Assembly: GCA_016720905.1 (NCBI GenBank)
Contig: JADKJT010000014.1
Span: 112,321-176,320, forward strand
DNA length: 64,000 nt
Source of the DNA: Gemmatimonadaceae bacterium
Lineage (GTDB): Bacteria; Gemmatimonadota; Gemmatimonadetes; Gemmatimonadales; Gemmatimonadaceae
Direction: 5' to 3'
Shown in pieces: positions 8,713-17,723 of this stretch. How positions within the stretch are numbered: position 1 is the stretch's first letter; the number at the start of each line of letters is the position of its first letter. The notes under the pieces were generated by a model, which saw only the letters and a list, made by a program, of their open reading frames with translations, had not been told where the DNA came from and made no database searches. A program made the translations under genes and the position numbers.

Positions 8713-9442
8713 CTAGAGAAATCTCTGCTTCAGCTGCTCGTAGAGACAGGATTCAGGGAAACGCTGATCGAGATCGACATTGTTGTGTCGCCACATCTGG
8801 TGAAAGAGATGAACAGCAAACACTTCGCTTCCAAACGGTGCGGGTGGCACAACGTCGACAAACGACGCCCAATCGTAGTGGGCAACAGGCGAGAAAAACG
8901 TGTGAGGACGCAGCTGCGTATGCAGGCCTAGCGCATCCACCCCCTGCTGGAGCAAGCGTGGACCAACATCGCCCCAGGCGAGCGTCTCCACATTGGCCTT
9001 GTGACACACGCTCCAGGCCCATTTGACCAAGGCGCTGCCAATCGGCTGCTTGATCACAGCGGAAGACACGATCAATCTGTCGAGCATTGGATCCACTCGT
9101 TCGGTCCCAAGGACACACTCGTCCGGGAATTCGAAATGACGCAGGCACACGACGTCGGTATCGACCCACCATCCGCCCCGATCGTGGAGCAGTCGATATC
9201 GGAAGAAATTCGAGAAACCCGAAACGCTCCCCTGTCCGAAGCCTGATCGAATGTGAAAATACTTGCCTTGGGCAGGATTTCGTTTCCATCCCGCACTACG
9301 GTCCCGCGCGGAATCCCCTCTACCGGTGCGTATGTATAGAGATGGAATTCATGGCCACACCTCAGGAATGATGAGATGGAGAGCTGTTCCATCGCCGTGA
9401 GGCGATCACCCACCAGAGACTCTGAACAACGTAATTCGACAT
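8713..9442 (-). CDS. DXD-motif glycosyltransferase (capsule/OCH1-like), two frame breaks
   Basis: A roughly 242-residue nucleotide-sugar-dependent glycosyltransferase of the DXD sugar-binding group. The ATG at 9442 (MSNYVVQSLW) is preceded by GGGAG and chosen because the family N-terminus reads QSLWVGDRLTAMEQLSI. The catalytic metal motif is WWVDTDVVCL, preceded by FSNFFRYRLLHDRGG; the C-terminal block AVHLFHQMWRHN is also typical. The coding sequence jumps frame near 9412 (one G missing in TGGTGGG) and near 9247 (one base missing before FGQGSVSGF). After repair the protein is continuous and full length, so sequencing indels are plausible. It would add a sugar to a surface glycan or its lipid-linked precursor. 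Confidence 0.78.
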
Positions 9443-9757
9443 GCGAAGGGCTCCCAACTCAAGCGCAAGCTCCGGATCAGTTGATCCATCCTTGTCTGGT
9501 GACGTGTACCGCAACAGGCGCAAGTGGCCACGGGCAGCATCATCGCGCAAGGAAGCGAACCAAGGACAAGATGCCCTCACGAGGGCCATTCGAAAGATCG
9601 GCCGCTGTGCGGCACTCATGGTGTCGACTAATCCGTCAATAGCGCGCAGTCGGGAGCACCCTGTGTACGTCAGATTCCGAGAGGGCGTCGGTCGGCAGGA
9701 CCTATGCCGTGCAAATACGCTCACGGAGAACGGCCGGAAAACGGGCACGATGACGAT
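9443..9757. other. Gap between divergent genes, nothing recognised
   Basis: This is the 5' region shared by the minus-strand glycosyltransferase and the plus-strand aminotransferase. A minus-strand open frame covers it with plausible codons but matches nothing I recognise, so it is treated as a promoter region. Confidence 0.4.
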
Positions 9758-10221
9758 ATGAGTGACGAGAACCCTGCCTGCCCCAACAGCGAGCCCGGGT
9801 TTGCATCGGCGCTCCACGTCGGCAGTCCTAACATTGGGGACCGGGTTGAGTTCATGCGTCGTGTAGCGGGTGTGCTGGATCGACGCTGGCTGACCAACGA
9901 CGGAATGCTCGTGGCCGAGCTCGAGTCGCGCCTCGCGCACTTTCTCGGCGTCCGTCACTGTATTCCTACCGGAAGCGGCACGGTGGCTTTGGAGCTTGCC
10001 ATTCGTGGCCTAGATCTGACCGGCGAAGTGATCATGCCATCTTTTACGTTCGTCGCAGCGGCGCACGCCCTGCAGTGGCAGAATATCACACCGGTCTTCT
10101 GCGACATTGAACCCGTGCACCACTTGATCGATCCCAGCTGCATCGAGAAGCTGATCACGCCGCGTACGACGGGAAGCCTCGCGGTACATCTGTGGGCGAG
10201 CCATGCAATGTCGATGCGTTC
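9758..10221 (+). pseudogene. DegT/DnrJ/EryC1-type sugar aminotransferase, N-terminal part cut by IS3
   Basis: N-terminal half of a PLP-dependent nucleotide-sugar aminotransferase, using the ATG at 9758 (MSDENPACP). Family blocks present: LDRRWLTNDG, HCIPTGSGTVALELAIRGL, EVIMPSFTFVAAAHAL and TPVFCDIEP. Near 10194 one G seems missing: the expected HLWGEPCNVDAF is read out of frame. The gene ends abruptly at the edge of the IS3 element, so the PLP lysine and the C-terminal half are lost. It is close in sequence to the aminotransferase at 15.5 kb (shared HCIPTG, TGEVIMPSFTFVAAAHALQW), so the two are paralogues or an old duplication. Confidence 0.85.
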
Positions 10222-10234
10222 GTAAGCTTCCCCG

Positions 10235-11080
10235 TCAAGCACACCGTTTGAAGTGAGACTCGTCGGGGCTGGTGGATCTCGGCAGGAAGGTCAGGGGCGG
10301 TAGCTCGTCGAGGCTATCATGCGACCGCTCCGTGTTGTACCGCACGCGCCACGCCTCACTGAGCTCACGGACCTCGGCGAGCGTCGTGAACACCCAGGCG
10401 CTGAGGATCTCGTTCCGGTAACGGCGATTGAATCGTTCGATGTAGGCGTTTTGATTCGGTTTGCCCGGTTGAATGAACAGCAGTTCGATGCCGTGCTGCG
10501 CGCACCACGTCCGCAGCAGCTCGGCCACGAACTCGGGACCGTTGTCACCGCGGAGACGTCGCGGTGCCCCATGCATCGCCACCAACTGATCCAGCACGGC
10601 GACGACGCGCTCACTCGGCAGCGCGATGTCGACCTCGATCGCCAAGGCTGCGCGATTGCCCTCATCCAAGACGTTGAAAATGCGATAGCGCCGCGCGTTG
10701 TCGAGCGTGTCGCCCATGAAGTCCATCGCCCACGTGAAGTTCAAGTGCGGGACCGCGGCCAGCGGCACGCGGACCCTGGCGGGCACGCGCTTCTTCGTGC
10801 GACGCACCTGATTGCGCCGCAGGGCGCAATACACGCGATACACGCGCTGGTGATTCCCGGGATGCCCCAAGGCGCGCAGACGACTGCGACACTTCCAGAA
10901 GCCCCACCGGCCTTCCTGCGCAATCAGGGCCGTGAGGGCGGCAATGATCGGCGCATCGGCGTCGTCCACCGCGAGCGGTGGGCGATAGTACGCGGTCCGC
11001 GAGCGTCCTGCGATCCCACAGGCCGAGCGCACGCTCCGCGCGTGCTCCTCGACCAAGATCGCGACGACCGCCCGACGCAC
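10235..11080 (-). CDS. IS3-family transposase OrfB (DDE integrase)
   Basis: A 281-residue DDE transposase. The HTH_21-like N-terminus (ARSVRSACGIAGRSRTAYYR) is followed by the rve integrase core. The catalytic acidic residues are visible in DFMGD, RGDNGPEFV and PNQNAYIERFNRRYRNE. The C-terminus (YNTERSHDSLDELPPLTFL) is standard for IS3 members. The frame is -1 relative to orfA, which ends nine bases upstream, as expected if an OrfAB fusion is made by programmed frameshifting. Apparently intact, but its partner is truncated, so autonomous movement is doubtful. Confidence 0.93.
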   Translation of the reverse strand: MRRAVVAILVEEHARSVRSACGIAGRSRTAYYRPPLAVDDADAPIIAALTALIAQEGRWGFWKCRSRLRALGHPGNHQRVYRVYCALRRNQVRRTKKRVPARVRVPLAAVPHLNFTWAMDFMGDTLDNARRYRIFNVLDEGNRAALAIEVDIALPSERVVAVLDQLVAMHGAPRRLRGDNGPEFVAELLRTWCAQHGIELLFIQPGKPNQNAYIERFNRRYRNEILSAWVFTTLAEVRELSEAWRVRYNTERSHDSLDELPPLTFLPRSTSPDESHFKRCA

Positions 11081-11088
11081 GGACCGCG

Positions 11089-11292
11089 TTACCGTTCTTG
11101 GCTGAGCACATCCTTGATCGCCAGATTCTCCAAGGCCATGTCCGCGTACATCCGCTTCAACTTCGCGTTCTCCTGCTCAAGCGCCTTCAACCGCTGGAGC
11201 TCCGGCACGCCGGCGCCACCATACTTCGATCGCCACAGGTAGAACGTGGGCCGACTGATGCCGTGCTTGCGGAGCACCTCCACGATCGGCAC
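11089..11292 (-). pseudogene. IS3-family OrfA, N-terminally truncated
   Basis: The 67-residue remaining product starts at MPIVEVLRKHGISRPTFYLW, which normally follows some 20 further residues (a first helix and the AEAG turn). The leucine-rich segment ELQRLKALEQENAKLKRMYA is kept. The missing N-terminus is replaced by sequence of an IS110 transposase at about 11298. Confidence 0.85.
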
Positions 11293-11297
11293 GCCCG

Positions 11298-11467
11298 CTG
11301 CTCTCCGTGCTCGCCTCGAGCAGAATGCGGGCCGGCGGCCGCCCGCCGAACACGGCCGTGAACCGCTCCCGGCTGGTCGCGATCCGGCGGTCGGTGATGG
11401 ACCCGTCGGCCGCCTTGATGGACAACTGACTCTCGCGCTTGTGCAGATCCAGGCCTATGATCTCCAT
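11298..11467 (-). pseudogene. IS110-family transposase, N-terminal fragment
   Basis: The start at 11467 gives MEIIGLDLHKRESQLSIKAA, the typical N-terminus of an IS110-family DEDD transposase, with the first catalytic Asp in GLDLHK and the second acidic residue in RILLEAS. After ASTES the sequence passes directly into IS3 orfA. About 57 of some 340 residues remain. Confidence 0.85.
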
Positions 11468-12059
11468 GGCGGTTGGCCTCCCGGTATGCGCCCCGTCGGC
11501 AGACGGTGAGCGCGTGGATAGTGGTGGAGCAGAGGGTATCTCCACGTTACTGTGGAGGGCCAGCCGCCGCTTCAAACCAACTATCCCCGCTATCTGGAGG
11601 TGTTCAATCTGCTGGAATCGCGCAAACCAGAGCGGCTGGTCGCACCACGTCACCTCGAGTGACCGTCAGCTCCGCGTAGTGTCGACGCCAGAGAAGTTTG
11701 TTGGTCGCCTACCGACGGTGGGTATTCGATGGTCATACTAAGGTCGCTGCCTCAGGCGGCTCGGCGCTTCGAGAAGCCCTGAGCAGGACGAGGCACAGGT
11801 CTCCGATCATTGTGTTAATCTGGTGCGAACGCTGACTGCGATCATGTCGAGCGTGTGTGAGTCCTGTGAACGGCAGTGCGGCACCTGAAGGCATAAAGGC
11901 CACTTTCCTGACGCGCGGCGAGACACCAGATCAACCAGCTTCTGAGACGCGGAGCGCGCCGACCAGCAAGATCTGGCGCCCGTGTGTCGCGGGGGCTAAC
12001 TCCTAGCCGAATCCGCGCAGCGATCCGCCACGTTGTCGGACGTTCCCGAACCCCGCGAC
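11468..12059. other. Intergenic, remnant of IS110 5' region and nothing else recognised
   Basis: The first part continues the IS110 upstream sequence. No coding sequence or RNA gene is recognisable up to the GT87-like gene. Confidence 0.5.
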
Positions 12060-13082
12060 ATGAACGATAATGCTTGGCAGCGCCAAGTGGCTCCGCTTGT
12101 CGGCGCATCAGCGCGAGACGCGCAAGCAGTGAGCGACGTGTCCGCGCAACTCGGATCGGCCGTATCACGGCGAACGGCGCTCCGCTGGGCACTCGCGGCG
12201 GCGGCGTTTGGATTCGTGATTGCGTTTCTGTCCATGAGTCGAGCGGATCGTCCCGGAGACTTCTTGTATTGGTATACGGCGGCGCAAGCGCTGCTGCGCG
12301 GAGAAAGTCCGTACGATGTCATTCCCGCGATCGATCCTGCGCGCTTCGAGACCAACTTCTTCTATCCGCTCCCGGCCGCATTGGTGACGGTGCCTTTCGT
12401 CGCCTTGCCATACGCAATTGCCGGTGGGCTCTTCGTCGCGCTATCGTCGGGGCTTCTCGCATATGGACTGGCACGACAGGGCGTCTACAAGCTTCTCGTT
12501 TTCGCGAGCGCGCCCTACCTCATCTCCGCCGTTATCGGCACGTGGACGCCGGTGATCGCCGCGGCCGCTGTGCTTCCATGGTTGGGCTTTCTCGCTGTCG
12601 TGAAGCCAAACGTCGGGCTGGCCACGTTCTTGTTTCGACCTACGAAGTGGCTCGTTCTCGGTTCTTGCCTGTTGCTGGCCTTCTCCCTGCTGATTCGCCC
12701 GGGCTGGCCGGCTGAATGGTTTCATGACTTGATGGAGGTACCGGGTCGCGTGATTCCATTGCTGACGCCCACCGGACCACTGCTGCTTCTTCTCGCAACC
12801 CGGTGGCGGCGTCCAGAGGCTCGACTCCTCTTAGGCTACGCGTGTGTACCGCAGGCTCCATGGTTCTACGACCAATTGATACTCTGGCTCATCCCGGCCA
12901 CTGCACGGCAATCGATCAACTATGTCTACATCAGCTTGCTCGGACTGCTCCTCTGGATGTACCAGGGAGGAGTCGAATGGCGATATGGCACCTGGTTCCT
13001 GTCCGCCATTCTCTACCTGCCGCCGCTTTTCATGATCATGCGTCGTCCGAACGAAGAAAAGCGTGCGGCGCCGGCCGATTAA
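12060..13082 (+). CDS. GT87-like integral membrane glycosyltransferase (DUF2029), copy 1
   Basis: A polytopic membrane protein of about 340 residues. The ATG at 12060 (MNDNAWQRQ) is preferred to a TTG at 12033. It resembles the GT-C family GT87 (DUF2029, PimE-like polyprenyl-phosphate-dependent transferases). After the first membrane helix comes an acidic motif, RPGDFLYWYTAAQALLRG, then SPYD. Nine or so hydrophobic helices follow, with a conserved RWRRPEARLLLGYACVPQ block and a C-terminal MIMRRPNEE. The same blocks recur in the genes at 61857 and 62870, making three paralogues in the window. No frame break. The donor is probably a lipid-linked sugar; the acceptor is unknown. Confidence 0.72.
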   Translation: MNDNAWQRQVAPLVGASARDAQAVSDVSAQLGSAVSRRTALRWALAAAAFGFVIAFLSMSRADRPGDFLYWYTAAQALLRGESPYDVIPAIDPARFETNFFYPLPAALVTVPFVALPYAIAGGLFVALSSGLLAYGLARQGVYKLLVFASAPYLISAVIGTWTPVIAAAAVLPWLGFLAVVKPNVGLATFLFRPTKWLVLGSCLLLAFSLLIRPGWPAEWFHDLMEVPGRVIPLLTPTGPLLLLLATRWRRPEARLLLGYACVPQAPWFYDQLILWLIPATARQSINYVYISLLGLLLWMYQGGVEWRYGTWFLSAILYLPPLFMIMRRPNEEKRAAPAD

Positions 13083-13288
13083 TCGCCAGATTCCGCCGGC
13101 CGCCGTGCGAAGTCGACCGTATATGGCCAGACGCACTCAAGGTTTGAACGGCAGCCGTCGACGCACTTGGCTAGCGCGGTCTCTCGGACGCGCGAGCGCG
13201 GATCCGGATCGGCCGTCCTGTTCCATGCGACCGCCGGCGCGCTGTAGCTTCGGCGGCACCTGTAGCGTCTCCCATACAGACGGCTACC

Positions 13289-13721
13289 ATGCTCGGCTTT
13301 GAAGGCACAGTTCGGGACGAAAACCGTTGGTGGTGGCTGAGCCTGACGATCGCGCTGACGTCCCTGCTGGCAATCACCATGACCGCGTGGGAGTTCGGAC
13401 TGGTCTCCGCAGGCCCTATCGCGGATGCTGATCTGCGGGTACGGCTCTGGCTTCGCGCGGCCTCGACCAACGCCATTGTCGTAGCGTTCGCCACTACCAG
13501 CATCGCGCACATTCGAAAGTCGACTCGGGACGGCGCCGAGGCACGACGCACTCAGGCGCAACTCGATATCGCGCCCATCACCCTGGTTCGATTTGATCGA
13601 CACGGCAGGATCACTGCCGTCAACGAAGCGTGGCGGCAGTTTGGACGCGAGAATGGCGCCGACGCCGCAACGATCCGGGGCGTCGGACTCACATATCTTA
13701 CCGCTCCCAGTCGGGGCAAGC
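13289..13721 (+). pseudogene. Membrane-anchored PAS-domain sensor protein, truncated by IS91 element
   Basis: The start at 13289 (MLGFEGTVRDENRW) leads into two membrane helices (SLTIALTSLLAITMTAW and a second ending IAHIRKS), a short linker and the opening of a PAS domain, ITLVRFDRHGRITAVNEAW. Homology stops at about residue 135, where IS91-type sequence begins. The lost part would normally hold the rest of the PAS domain and an output module such as a histidine kinase or GGDEF domain; which one cannot be told. Confidence 0.7.
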
Positions 13722-14984
13722 ACGCTGTATCGCCATCGGATCTGGACAGACGGTCTACGACGACTGCTTCGCCCGCGAGTATGGCCCATGGCGTCCCATC
13801 GTGACGCAGGTCGCCGACAAGTTCCTCGCGTGTGGTGTCCTCGCACACGGCCTCGCGCGCAGCCGCTGCGACGCGTGCGCACACGAGTATCTGTTGGCGT
13901 TCTTCTGCAAGTGCCGCTACTTCTGCCCGAGTTGCCACGCCAAGCGCCTCGCCATCTGGACGCAGTGGCTGGACACCACGCTCCTCGCGCCCGTGCCGCA
14001 TCGGCAGGTCGTGCTCACCATCCCGAAGCGGCTTCGTGCCTATTGTTTGTATCGGCGACGTCTGCTCGGTGAGATCGCCCGCGCCGCCGCGCGCACCGTC
14101 ACGGCGGCGATCCGCGCGCTGACCAAGGAGCGCGGCTCACGGTGGGCATCGTGGCGTGTCTGCAGACGCATGGGTCGCGGGCCAACTGGCATCCGCACCT
14201 CCACCTGCTCGTCACGGACGGCGGCTTCCGGCCCGATGGCACCTTTGTCTCGTGGCCGGTCCATGACACGGCGGTTGACAGATGCGTTCCGTCGCGCCGT
14301 ACTCCGGTTGTTCGTGCGCCCGAGCTCTTCGATGCGGAGCAGGCCGCGGGCATGCTCACGTGGTCCCACTCGGGGTTCCACGTGCATACGGCCGTCTGGG
14401 TACCGGAAGATGACCGCGCTTTTGCCACCCGACTGGCACGGTATTGCGCGCGGAATCCCGTGGCCCTGGAGCGGCTGACCTACGATCGGACGGCGAAGGC
14501 CGTGACCTACCGCTCCGACAAGTCGGAGGGTCCCACCGCCGGGACCGAGACCACGGAACCGCTCGAGTTCCTCGTGCGGGTGCTGGTCCACATCCCGGAC
14601 TAGGGCCACGTGACGACGCGGTATTATGGCTGGTATGCCAACCGGCCGCGCGGCATGCGCCGCCACGCCGAGGCGGCCGCAGCGGAGCGGCCACCGGTGA
14701 TCGTGCCCGCGCCACGGCTGGCCCCCACGGAGGCGTCGCGCTGGTGGGCGGCGCTCCTGCACCAGATCTTCGAGGTCGACCCGCTCCGGTGCCCGGGGTG
14801 CCACGGCACGATGCGCGTGCTGGCGTGCGTCACGAAGCCGTCCGTGATCGACCAGATCCTGACCCACCTCCGCACCCGCGCCACGCGCGAGTCGAACGCC
14901 GGCGCGCGGAGTCCCCCATCGACCCGGGCCGCGTCGGCACCGGGCGCCACGCGACAACCCGCGGCAGCCCACCGCGCCCCCTGA
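13722..14984 (+). pseudogene. IS91-family transposase, several frameshifts and an in-frame stop
   Basis: Recognisable IS91 (HUH, rolling-circle) transposase. It has the N-terminal zinc-binding domain CDACAHEYLLAF, CKCRYFCPSCHAKR, then VPHRQVVLTIPKRLR, the HUH region NWHPHLHLLVTDGGF, and the tyrosine region TTRYYGWYANRPRG. The frame changes near 13735, 14135, 14270 and 14320, and a TAG at 14601-14603 stands where the frame HIPD-GHVTTRYYG should continue. At least five lesions make it inactive unless the sequence is poor. It is inserted in the PAS gene. Confidence 0.85.
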
Positions 14985-15237
14985 GCACGGCCCCGACGCC
15001 CCGACGACGGGCGGGACGTTCGGCGTGCGCGGTGGTCCCACCGGCGCGTCGCCTCGGTCCTCACCAGGCCCGCGAACCCGCCTCGGCCGGGTACCGGACG
15101 GCCCGCGAGGCGCACCGCCGCCCGCCCGCCGATCCTCGCGCGGCGGAGGCACCCGCCGTAGACTCGGCCGACCCCGATGATACTCGACCGACCCCGATTG
15201 AGCTTCCTATCCCCCGCACATAGTTGGTGTCTGTCCT
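14985..15237. other. Non-coding tail of the IS91-type element
   Basis: GC-rich sequence following the transposase; the run AGCTTCCTATCCCCCGCACA near 15200-15225 looks like the element's terminal region. No gene is seen here. Confidence 0.45.
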
Positions 15238-15271
15238 GAAAGTGGTGAATGCGCCGTCCGTGCGGCTGATT

Positions 15272-15372
15272 GAACAACAGACGGGAGACGGAAGACGAGC
15301 GACTCGAGGCCAAGACCAGCAGCGTCTGGAGTCTGCAGTCTCCAGTCATCCGTCTCTCGTCTTGTGGTTCCA
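15272..15372. repeat. Dispersed palindromic repeat, copy B (REP-like)
   Basis: The left arm begins GAACAACAGACGGGAGACGG and the right arm is CTGCAGTCTCCAGTCATCCG followed by TCTCTCGTCTTGTGGTTC; the arms are imperfect reverse complements. It shares GAACAACAGA, CGGGAGACGG and CTGCAGTCTC with copy A near 7.3 kb. It lies between the IS91 tail and the aminotransferase gene. Confidence 0.7.
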
Positions 15373-15513
15373 CCATCGCGAAAGAGGCGTTTCAGGATGG
15401 ACACTAGTTAGTTTTCTGCAGAGGCCTCGCATTCCCAACAACTTCCAGGCCCAACTGCCACCAGCCTAGACTTCTGTTCGTTTCACCCACCTTCAGCGAT
15501 GAGCGATTGACAC

Positions 15514-16688
15514 ATGCCCGCAAAGCAGCTCGTGCGCTCCCGCGATAAGCCGCGCTTTGCATCGCCTCTCCACGTGGGCGGGCCGAATATTGGGGACCGC
15601 GCGGCATTCCTGCGCCGCATCGAAGGAATGCTGGATCGCCGCTGGCTGACCAACAATGGGCAGCTCGTCTCGCAACCGAACGGCGGCTTGTGCAATTCCT
15701 TGGTGTCCGCCACTGCATTCCCACGGGCAATGGCACGGTGGCCTTAGAACTTGCCATTCGCGCACTCGAACTGACCGGCGAAGTAATCATGCCGTCATTC
15801 ACGTTCGTCGCAGCGGCACACGCCTTGCAATGGCAGCAAATCAAACCAGTGTTTTGCGACATCGACTCGCGTACCCACTGTCTTGACCCGAACAGTGTCG
15901 AAGCCATGATCACCCCGCGAACGAGCGCCATCCTCGGCGTGCATTTGTGGGGAGAGCCCTGTGCGATCGAATCACTGACGGATCTCGCCAAGCGACGCGG
16001 ACTGCATTTGTTGTTCGACGCCGCACACGCGTTTGGCTGCGCGTATGGGGATCGCATGATAGGTAATTTCGGCGAGGCCGAAGTGTTCAGTTTTCATGCG
16101 ACGAAAGTCTTCAACACCCTGGAGGGCGGTGCCATTGCCACCAACAATGATGAGCTGGCAGAAAGTTGCGTGCCATGATACGCTTTGGATTTACCGACTA
16201 CGACTGCGGAGCACATCGGCACCAACGGCAAAATGAATGAAGCCGAAGCAGCGATGGGACTGACGAATTTGGAAAGCCTGGACGAATTCATTGAGACAAA
16301 CCGCCGAAACTACTTAGCGTACCGCGAAGGATTGTCCGGCATTCCCGGCATCCGATTGAGAGAGTATGACCAGAGGCACAGGCGAAACGCTCAATACGTC
16401 GTCGTGGAGGTTGAAGAGTCGTCCTCTGGCTTGAGTCGGGATGCAGTCATGCGAACCCTGCACGCAGAGAATGTCCTCGCGCGCCGATATTTCTGGCCTG
16501 GATGTCATCGTATGGAGCCGTATCGCACGCTCTTCCCGCACGTGGGCCTGCTCTTGCCCCAAACTGAGCGCATCGCGAGCCGTGTGCTCTGCCTCCCGAC
16601 AGGGTCTGCCGTCTCGACAGATGCAATCGGCGCCATTTGTGAGATCATGCAGTTGGCGATTGGGCACGCGGAAAGAATCTCAGGATAG
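15514..16688 (+). CDS. DegT/DnrJ/EryC1-type sugar aminotransferase, three frame breaks
   Basis: Full-length PLP-dependent nucleotide-sugar aminotransferase once reading frames are joined. It starts MPAKQLVRSRDKP, with family blocks LDRRWLTNNGQLV, QFLGVRHCIPTGNGTVALE, EVIMPSFTFVAAAHALQW and VHLWGEPCAIESL. The PLP lysine is in FSFHATKVFNTLEGG and the C-terminal domain carries EHIGTNGKMNEAEAAMGL. Breaks: one base missing near 15668, one near 16160 in an A run (expected EKLRAMIRFGFTDYDC), and one extra near 16203. It would make an amino sugar nucleotide for the surface glycan, upstream of the methyl- and acyltransferases that follow. True decay and sequencing error are both possible. Confidence 0.8.
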
Positions 16689-16745
16689 CGCACCTGTTAT
16701 CACAATGATCCCCGGACCTCAGGCAAGCCTACGCATGATGCAAAC

Positions 16746-17711
16746 GTGCTTCGGAAGCGTGTAGAGCAAGTGTTCGATTGTGCCTTGCCAACCTCCCCTT
16801 TGGTGAGCGTCTTGATCGTTACCTACAACCACGAATGTTTTATTGCTCAGGCCCTTGACGGAGTCCTGATGCAAGAAACGACATTCCGCTATGAGGTAGT
16901 CATCGGGGAGGACGGCTCTGTTGACCGCACGCGTGAGATTGTGTTGAGTTATCAGGAGCGATTCCCCGACCGGATCAGGTTGATGCTCCAACCATATAAT
17001 ACGGGCGGGCGGCAGAATCTCGTAAGTATCCTGGGGGTATGTCGTGGAGAATACGTGGCAATCCTCGAGGGAGACGACTATTGGACTGACAAACTACAGT
17101 TGCAGCTCCAGGTCGAACTACTTCAAGCCAATCCGAAGGCGTTCATCTGTGGAGCACGTGCGCAGATCTGGAAACAGGGAGAAAACGCACCGTCTGAAAT
17201 CACGCCGAGCGAGAACAGTGTGATTCTTTCGAAGTTTGGTGCGCGTGAGCTTTTTGAAGGTCTTTGGTGGTTTCGGACGTGTACGAAGATGTTCCCGCGA
17301 CATGTCCTGCTAGCCGCGCCCATACATTTTCTTGAAGCGGATTGGGCAGGCACAATGTGGTGCATTGCGCACACCAACTTCGGTCAGGTGTGTTTCCTCG
17401 ACCGGGTTGTAGGCGTGTATCGCGAACACGCTGGTGGCAGTTGGTCGAGCCAGCCATACTATCAGAAGGTTTCCAAGGATGTGCGAACTCTCTTCGATCT
17501 GATCCCGGTGTTTACAGGTAGCGATCGTGCGTTTCTCAAAACGCTGATGTTACACCGCATGAGCGAGTTGATATGCTTGAAGGAGACAACTCCAGGTATC
17601 ATATTGAAGTGTGCGCACCTCGTCGCGATCCGAAATCCTCCGGCATGGCGTCTCGTCGCTGAAAGCGTTGGCGTGGGCTTGCGTCGAATGCTTGGCATCG
17701 GTGCCACTTGA
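16746..17711 (+). CDS. Family 2 glycosyltransferase
   Basis: A 321-residue GT-A fold enzyme starting at a GTG. The nucleotide-binding strand is VSVLIVTYNHECFIAQALDG, followed by VIGEDGSVDRT, and the metal-binding motif is ILEGDDYWTD, which is characteristic of the subgroup that transfers sugars in O-antigen and capsule loci. A C-terminal hydrophobic tail may attach it to the membrane. No frame break; base composition is visibly less GC-rich than the core genes, suggesting transfer. It is followed after 12 bases by the PLP enzyme, so they are co-transcribed. Confidence 0.88.
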   Translation: MLRKRVEQVFDCALPTSPLVSVLIVTYNHECFIAQALDGVLMQETTFRYEVVIGEDGSVDRTREIVLSYQERFPDRIRLMLQPYNTGGRQNLVSILGVCRGEYVAILEGDDYWTDKLQLQLQVELLQANPKAFICGARAQIWKQGENAPSEITPSENSVILSKFGARELFEGLWWFRTCTKMFPRHVLLAAPIHFLEADWAGTMWCIAHTNFGQVCFLDRVVGVYREHAGGSWSSQPYYQKVSKDVRTLFDLIPVFTGSDRAFLKTLMLHRMSELICLKETTPGIILKCAHLVAIRNPPAWRLVAESVGVGLRRMLGIGAT

Positions 17712-17723
17712 GTCACCCGCACG

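Larger units (their letters stand above)
10222..11297 (-). mobile_element. IS3-family element, copy 1, truncated at its orfA end
   Basis: Contains an intact orfB and an orfA that lacks its first codons. The outer end at about 10222 (CGTAAGCTTCCCCGTCAAGC) is shared with copy 2 at about 20668, which fixes that boundary. The other end is fused to an IS110 remnant, so its terminal repeat is lost. The copies are nearly identical over orfB, which points to recent movement. Confidence 0.85.

Noticed and set aside
14040..15152. 370-codon minus-strand frame opposite the IS91 transposase
   Set aside because: Antisense of IS91 transposase motifs, Arg/Gly/Pro-rich and without any recognisable domain.
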